Assembly: GCA_027596075.1 (NCBI GenBank)
Contig: JADGJC010000470.1
Coordinates: 1-24,317 of the forward strand
DNA: 24,317 bases
Reading direction: 5' to 3'
DNA from: Rhizophlyctis rosea
Lineage: Eukaryota > Chytridiomycota > Chytridiomycetes > Rhizophlyctidales > Rhizophlyctidaceae
Part shown: piece after piece, positions 20,244 to 24,317 of the stretch
Position numbering within the stretch: position 1 is the first letter of the stretch
Layout: each line of letters begins with the position of its first letter
The notes under the pieces: model-generated
What the model was told of the DNA's origin: nothing
Seen by the model: only the letters and a program-made list of their open reading frames with translations
Database searches by the model: none
Program-made: the position numbers and the translations under genes

Positions 20244-20543
20244 CGTTCTTCCACTTCAAGGCGTCAGGCCCAATGGATAAATAAGAAGCCCTTTGTATAT
20301 TTTGCCACTAACATACACAATTCAGCTATTACTGCACTGCTTACAGCGAGAAGCCACGTCACATCTATACTTGTGTCAAAAGCCACAAGCAGGCGACGCC
20401 AATTTACAACACGCTCCCCTTTCCACATTTGTTCCTCCACCACAAGTCCACCATTCCCCGCTTGTCGAGCTCCAGGCGCTTTTAGGAACATCAGTAGCTC
20501 ACTCTTGTCAACGACACAAGGAACACAAAACTACGCAGGAAGA
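20244..20543 (+). other. Open, acid-free presequence-like extension upstream of the Thg1-like ATG
   Basis: The 100 codons immediately before the first in-frame ATG are open and encode no Asp or Glu. They encode eleven Arg and three Lys amid many Ser, Thr and Ala (for example SILVSKATSRRRQFTTRSP and AFRNISSSLLSTT). This is the composition of a mitochondrial targeting peptide. There is no ATG in the frame here or back to 20049, where the frame begins near a TTG. Translation would need a near-cognate codon or an upstream exon supplying an ATG. Alternatively this is simply a 5' UTR. Confidence 0.4.
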
Positions 20544-21598
20544 ATGACCCAGGTCGAGAAAGATAACAGTCAACTGAGCGGCATGCCTCCGTCTGCTTAT
20601 GCTGCATTGCAGGGCATGTATGCAAGCAAAATTGGTGATGTGTAAGTTTTCATGCAACCGGTGCTTTCCCATGTGCCGTGATCAAGCTGACTTCACCTCT
20701 ATGCAGACTGAAAGGGCATGAGTCGCAATGGGACCCGGTCATTCCCTCCAACTTCCACTATGTCATCCGCATCGATGGCGTCTCCTTCAGCAACTTCACC
20801 TCCGGCATCGTTAAACCTTTCGATGACCGGCTTTCTCAGGCCATGGTTGACACTACAAAGGATCTGGTGTCAAAGTTCCATGCAGCCCTCGGTTACACCT
20901 CCTCCGACGAAATCTCCCTCGTATTCCCAGCAGCCGATGTGCCAGTCCCGGAAACATCTGAAGACATAGCAAATACGCAGCCATACACGGAAATGCACAA
21001 TCACAAAAAGACGGAACCCAGAACTCATATATACGGTGGCCGAATACAAAAGCTTGCATCCATCACCGCATCCTATGCCTCCTGTCGCTTCAACTACTAT
21101 CTTTCCCAGTATCCGTTCTCGGATCTCTCACCTAAAGCCCGCCTTAAAATGCATCCCCATTCCGCTCACTTCGACTCACGCGTCATCCCTCTACCTTCAC
21201 CCGAACTCATCACTCAATGTCTGTTCTGGCGGTCCAACTTCGATGCCCTACGCAATAGCATCAACATCATCACACATACAAAGTTTGGACCCAAAGCTTT
21301 GCATAAGAAGAACCTGCTGCAAAAGTTGCGGATGTTGAGTGATGCTGATGTGGATGTTTTCAAGACGTATTCATTACGGAATCTGTTTGGAACGTGGGTG
21401 AAGAAGGAGCATTTTGTGCTCGTGGGGGCTGTAGATCCACGGACAGGGAAGGAAGTTGAGGGAGAGGTGTTGAGGAGTCGGTTGAGAGTGGGGTCGTTCA
21501 ATTGGGCAGATTGGACGGAGGAAGAGCGGGTGCGGTTTGTGATGGCGAAGTTATGGGAGGATGGGGAAGGATGGATGCCTAAAGACCCCCTTGTATAG
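20544..21598 (+). CDS. Thg1-like protein (TLP), 3'-5' tRNA polymerase, two exons
   Basis: Model: join(20544-20641, 20707-21598), 329 residues from the first in-frame ATG. The intron has a GTAAGT donor and closes in phase. Metal-binding residues of the Thg1 palm domain are present: Asp56 in HYVIRIDG, and Asp100-Glu101 in YTSSDEISLVF. These are followed by YGGRIQKLASITASYAS, FDSRVIPLPS (188-197) and WRSNFDALRNS (207-217). Canonical eukaryotic Thg1 has HINNxxN at that last position, used for tRNA-His. Here RNS and a following LHKK fit the Thg1-like proteins known from bacteria and Dictyostelium. TLPs add nucleotides 3' to 5' and repair or edit tRNA 5' ends. Mitochondrial tRNA 5' editing is established in chytrids such as Spizellomyces. 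A role in that process is inference, supported by the presequence-like extension. An insertion of about 33 residues separates the SDE motif from YGGR. Confidence 0.88.
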
Positions 21599-22005
21599 TT
21601 TATTTACAAATGTCAGTTCGTGTTGTTGAAAGGAAACATGCAGGCTATGCAAGCGACCCTTTGGTCCTGAGTTCTACGACTTTTGTGCCATGTTACTTGA
21701 ACTTTCTCTCGGCCATCTATATACTATTATAGTTTGTTCAAAGGCTTCGGTGCGCAACTGAATACTCTGAATGGGGCAATTCAGCGTGAGAAAGGACTTC
21801 CCGACGGGGTGTGATGGCTTGTGCTGACATCAGCAGCTCTAGGCAGCCACCCGAAGTCTCAAGGGCCAGGGATGAAAATCGTTTTGCTTACTTTGAACGT
21901 CTGTGGACATTGCGTCGCACTTCTCATCTTCGAAAAGCAAACAACACCAAGGAGCTCAAGCATAGCAACCTTCCTTTCACAGATCCAAACTATTCGCACA
22001 GAACA
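21599..22005. other. Intergenic region between the Thg1-like and F-box/ankyrin genes
   Basis: This 407-bp gap holds the 3' UTR of the Thg1-like gene and the promoter of the next. The ankyrin frame is open back to about 21811, but its sequence there lacks domain character and I place the start at 22006. Nothing else is visible. Confidence 0.4.
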
Positions 22006-23103
22006 ATGTCCTTCGTCGCCTTACCGCCAGAACTTCAACAATCCGTCCTCCGCCTCACCGGCCCAGAAGCAGCCTACCGCCTTCGAAAGACAAGCAAATA
22101 TTTCCGAAACCTACTCACCGCCGCCGACCTCGCCTCAACCGAAGCACACTGGCGATTCTGCGCCCGCAGCCCACAAAACAGCTGGGAATGGGCTACCCGC
22201 AAGTGGCATACTCACGTCCTGTACGGCTTCATGCGCTGGATAAACAAAGCCGATCTCGTCAAAACCTTGTGTCAGGCAGCGCGGCGTGGCGACTTGGAAA
22301 TGATGCAGAAGCTGGTGGAAGCGGGAGTTGACGTACACGCTGGGGAGGACGCAGCGCTTTGGCATGCGGCGGGTGGAGGGAATTGTGAAGTTGTGAAGTA
22401 TCTTATGGAGCGCAAGGCGAATATTCATACGTTTGATGGAGGGGTTTTGATCCGGGCGGCGAAGAAGGGGCATGTTGATGTTGTACGGTTGCTGTTGGGA
22501 GCGAAGGCCAACGTGCATGCACAAAAGGACGGAGCACTCATTGAAGCTGCTAGGTGGGGTAAAGTCGGGGTGGTCGAGGTGTTGCTCTCTGGCGGAGGGG
22601 ATATCCACGCGCAAGAGGATAGGGCCCTAGTTGCTTCGACTATCAATGGTTGGCTCGAAGTTGTGACCTTGTTGATAGCCGGTGCCAACATTCACGCACA
22701 AGATGACAAACCCTTACGAATGGCGGCAACACATGGGCATGTCAACGTCATCCGGATTCTTTGCAATGCAGGTACCTATGCCTCCCACTCGCGCGACGAA
22801 GCATTGACCTTGGCAGCAGAACGAGGCCACGATGATGCAATCCACTACTTCACCGCATCGGGTGCGCGCATTCGTCGATATTCCGTGCTCCAAGCCGCAG
22901 CAGCCGGCCATCCGGAAGTCGTCAAAGTCTTGATTCAAACGAGCTTTGTTTCGCAGGAGGAGGGTGGGGATGCACTGCGGGTTGCGGCGGAACGTGGCCA
23001 TGTGGGGGTCGTCGATGCGTTGTTGAAGCTGGGTATACATCCGTATACTGAGGACTGCGCGGCATTGGTTGAAGCCGCGAGGGGAGGGCATGTCAACATG
23101 TGA
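22006..23103 (+). CDS. F-box/ankyrin-repeat protein, 3' end interrupted
   Basis: I chose the ATG at 22006 because the F-box begins at once: FVALPPELQQSVLRL, then YRLRKTSKYFRNLL. The frame is open for 65 codons upstream with another ATG at 21814, so a longer form is possible. After the F-box come nine full ankyrin repeats and the start of a tenth. They have a consensus near 'AL..AA..GH..VV..LL..GANIHAQ.D'. It breaks off at GGHVNM. The last codons overlap GTGAGT (23100-23105), a consensus splice donor, so the natural gene probably continues in another exon. What follows is antisense retroelement sequence. F-box/ankyrin proteins are expected to link Skp1/cullin ligases to targets. No target is inferable. 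There is no intron within the visible part. Confidence 0.82.
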   Translation: MSFVALPPELQQSVLRLTGPEAAYRLRKTSKYFRNLLTAADLASTEAHWRFCARSPQNSWEWATRKWHTHVLYGFMRWINKADLVKTLCQAARRGDLEMMQKLVEAGVDVHAGEDAALWHAAGGGNCEVVKYLMERKANIHTFDGGVLIRAAKKGHVDVVRLLLGAKANVHAQKDGALIEAARWGKVGVVEVLLSGGGDIHAQEDRALVASTINGWLEVVTLLIAGANIHAQDDKPLRMAATHGHVNVIRILCNAGTYASHSRDEALTLAAERGHDDAIHYFTASGARIRRYSVLQAAAAGHPEVVKVLIQTSFVSQEEGGDALRVAAERGHVGVVDALLKLGIHPYTEDCAALVEAARGGHVNM

Positions 23104-24317
23104 GTTTCCCCCAACTCCAAGTTCGAACCTCGCACGCCCCCTTCGTAGATTTCCACCAAATTCTTTGTCTCCCTCCTCAATTCCTCCAATTTCGCTAAGT
23201 CCCCAAATTCCTCCTTTTTGCGCCTAATCGTAACCCTCTCAACCGTATTCCCTGACCCTTTCTCCTTTCCTCCCAAAAGACTCCGCAATCCTAACTCCAC
23301 TGACTTCCCAATTCCCAACTCATTCGTCCAGCTCAACTCCGCATCCGTATGTTCCGTGTTTCCGTTATTCTTCGTATCAGCTGGCGGCATCAAGTCGACC
23401 CGCTTGCTAATTCGCCCGTCTCCATTTGTCATAGATTTCGATACCACACCATGTCCCGGAACGTCAACCTCCTCAATATTCCCAACTCCCGGGATTTCCC
23501 TCATATGCTCCAACCCCATTCGTAATAACTCCTCCTCTCCCAAAGACTTCCTTTCTCCCTTCTCAGATTCTTCCTGCTTACATCATCGCCCGAAACTCTC
23601 TTCCAGCCTGCCCAATCCAGACACTCCACTCAATTCCAACCCTTCCAAGCCAAATTGCTCCGAATTCCGATATTTCAACCCTTCCCCTTCCCTCCGTATG
23701 ACCAAAGCATCAATCGCCAACGTCAATTCCACCCCGCTCAAGTCCCTTTGTTCCAAACTCTCCGTCCCCTCACTCATTCCCAAAAGCTCAACTCGCATCT
23801 CTTCCACGTCCTTCTCCTGTTGCGGCTCATCTTCCTCCTCATCATCTCTCCTTTCTTTTCCTTTCCCCTTTTCCACACGTCCGAATCCAGGTCCCCTCCC
23901 AATGTCGTCCCATTTGACGCCCTCCCGGTAAGGCTTCAGACGCACATGATTGATCATCCGTCCCTCAAAGAGCAACCTTCCCTCTAAATCCTCAACCGAA
24001 TAAGCCCCTTTTCGCACCACATCCCTAATAACAACTGGTCCCTCCCACCGCGAAAGTATCTTACGCTTCAGCGCGAAAGTGTTGGCGGCACGAGCAACAT
24101 TGATCCACACTTTGTCACCCTTCTTATACGTCCGTGCCTCTGGAACGCCTTGTTCTTCCATTCGCCTTTCTGCCGCTTCATGCTGCCTCTTCCGATTTCC
24201 CGCCGCATACTCCCTCAAATAAGTCAACACCGGATGGTGTTCCATCCTCCTTTCCCTCAACTCCTGCGCAATGTCGGTTGTCACGTCGTCCGTGGGCAGC
24301 AGAGGGTCCTGCCCGTA
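23104..24317 (-). mobile_element. Ty3/Gypsy-type retroelement fragment: integrase C-terminus (runs off the window)
   Basis: The minus frame is open from the window edge (YGQDPLLPTDD, like the YG..PRLP.D of Gypsy integrases) to a TGA at 23583-23585. It includes the helical NRKRQHEAAERRMEE segment, YKKGDKVWINVARA (the 'F..GD.VWL' module), and LSRWEGPVVIRDVVRKGAY ... INHVRLKPYRE. Together these correspond to the GPF/Y module at the end of Ty3/Gypsy integrases. A highly charged Glu/Lys/Arg/Gly tail follows, with no chromodomain that I can see. After the TGA the same frame stays open as more charged sequence down to the ankyrin junction. No LTR, primer-binding site or polypurine tract is recognised near 23104, so this end may be truncated. 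The catalytic integrase core and reverse transcriptase would lie beyond 24317. Confidence 0.8.

Noticed and set aside
20049..20543. Upstream start at 20049 for the Thg1-like protein
   Set aside because: The codon there is TTG, not ATG, and the first part of the frame overlaps the 36-bp repeat. Only the 100 codons nearest the ATG look presequence-like.
23118..23135. TTCGAAC reminiscent of a tRNA T-loop
   Set aside because: The flanking bases do not pair into a T-stem and no D-arm or anticodon arm could be placed upstream.
22935..23543. Minus-strand frame treated as one gene crossing the ankyrin/retroelement junction
   Set aside because: Its apparent start is TTG. The left part is antisense to ankyrin repeats and the right part is retroelement tail; it is a chance continuation.

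Overview
This is nuclear DNA of a fungus. The genes are split by many short GT-AG introns (mostly 54-98 nt), with a ribosomal protein gene, a Mediator subunit and a secreted cellulose-binding glycosidase. An early-diverging, chytrid-like lineage is my best inference. The grounds are a Thg1-like 3'-5' polymerase of the mitochondrial tRNA 5'-editing kind, an F-box/ankyrin protein with 'IHAxxDxAL' repeats, and a GH43 enzyme carrying a fungal CBM1. No rRNA or marker gene settles the species.

Layout, left to right: (1) 27-315 (+), last exon of an unidentified gene whose end converges with (2) 1292-3977 (-), a five-exon C2H2 zinc-finger transcription factor with four HRRx(S/H)S motifs. (3) An intergenic stretch containing a CpG-depleted block and an AP-1/Gcn4-like site cluster. 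(4) 5464-8149 (+), a 14-exon gene reconstructed here as Mediator subunit MED1. (5) 9304-10449 (-), a single-exon disordered Arg/Asn-rich protein. (6) A second strongly CpG-depleted block, 10621-11040. (7) 11316-12013 (+), a small protein with a likely mitochondrial presequence. (8) 12.0-13.5 kb, no confident gene, but open-frame pieces and an imperfect tandem duplication with a period of about 345 bp. (9) 13579-14264 (+), ribosomal protein eL37 in four exons. (10) 14813-15925 (-), a single-exon F-box/LRR-like protein. (11) 16770-18872 (-), a secreted GH43 glycosidase with a Thr-rich linker and CBM1. (12) 20544-21598 (+), the Thg1-like protein, preceded by a long open, acid-free extension without an ATG. 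(13) 22006-23103 (+), an F-box/ankyrin protein that stops at a splice-donor-like GTGAGT. (14) 23104-24317 (-), the integrase C-terminus of a Ty3/Gypsy-type retroelement running off the window.

No operon-like or functional clustering is evident: these are independent eukaryotic transcription units. Exon boundaries were placed by reading frame, splice consensus and remembered family alignments, so individual junctions, especially in MED1, may be off by a few codons. The most interesting items are the Thg1-like gene with a possible non-AUG mitochondrial extension, the motif-studded zinc-finger factor, the CpG-depleted blocks, and the F-box/ankyrin gene broken or interrupted at a retroelement.
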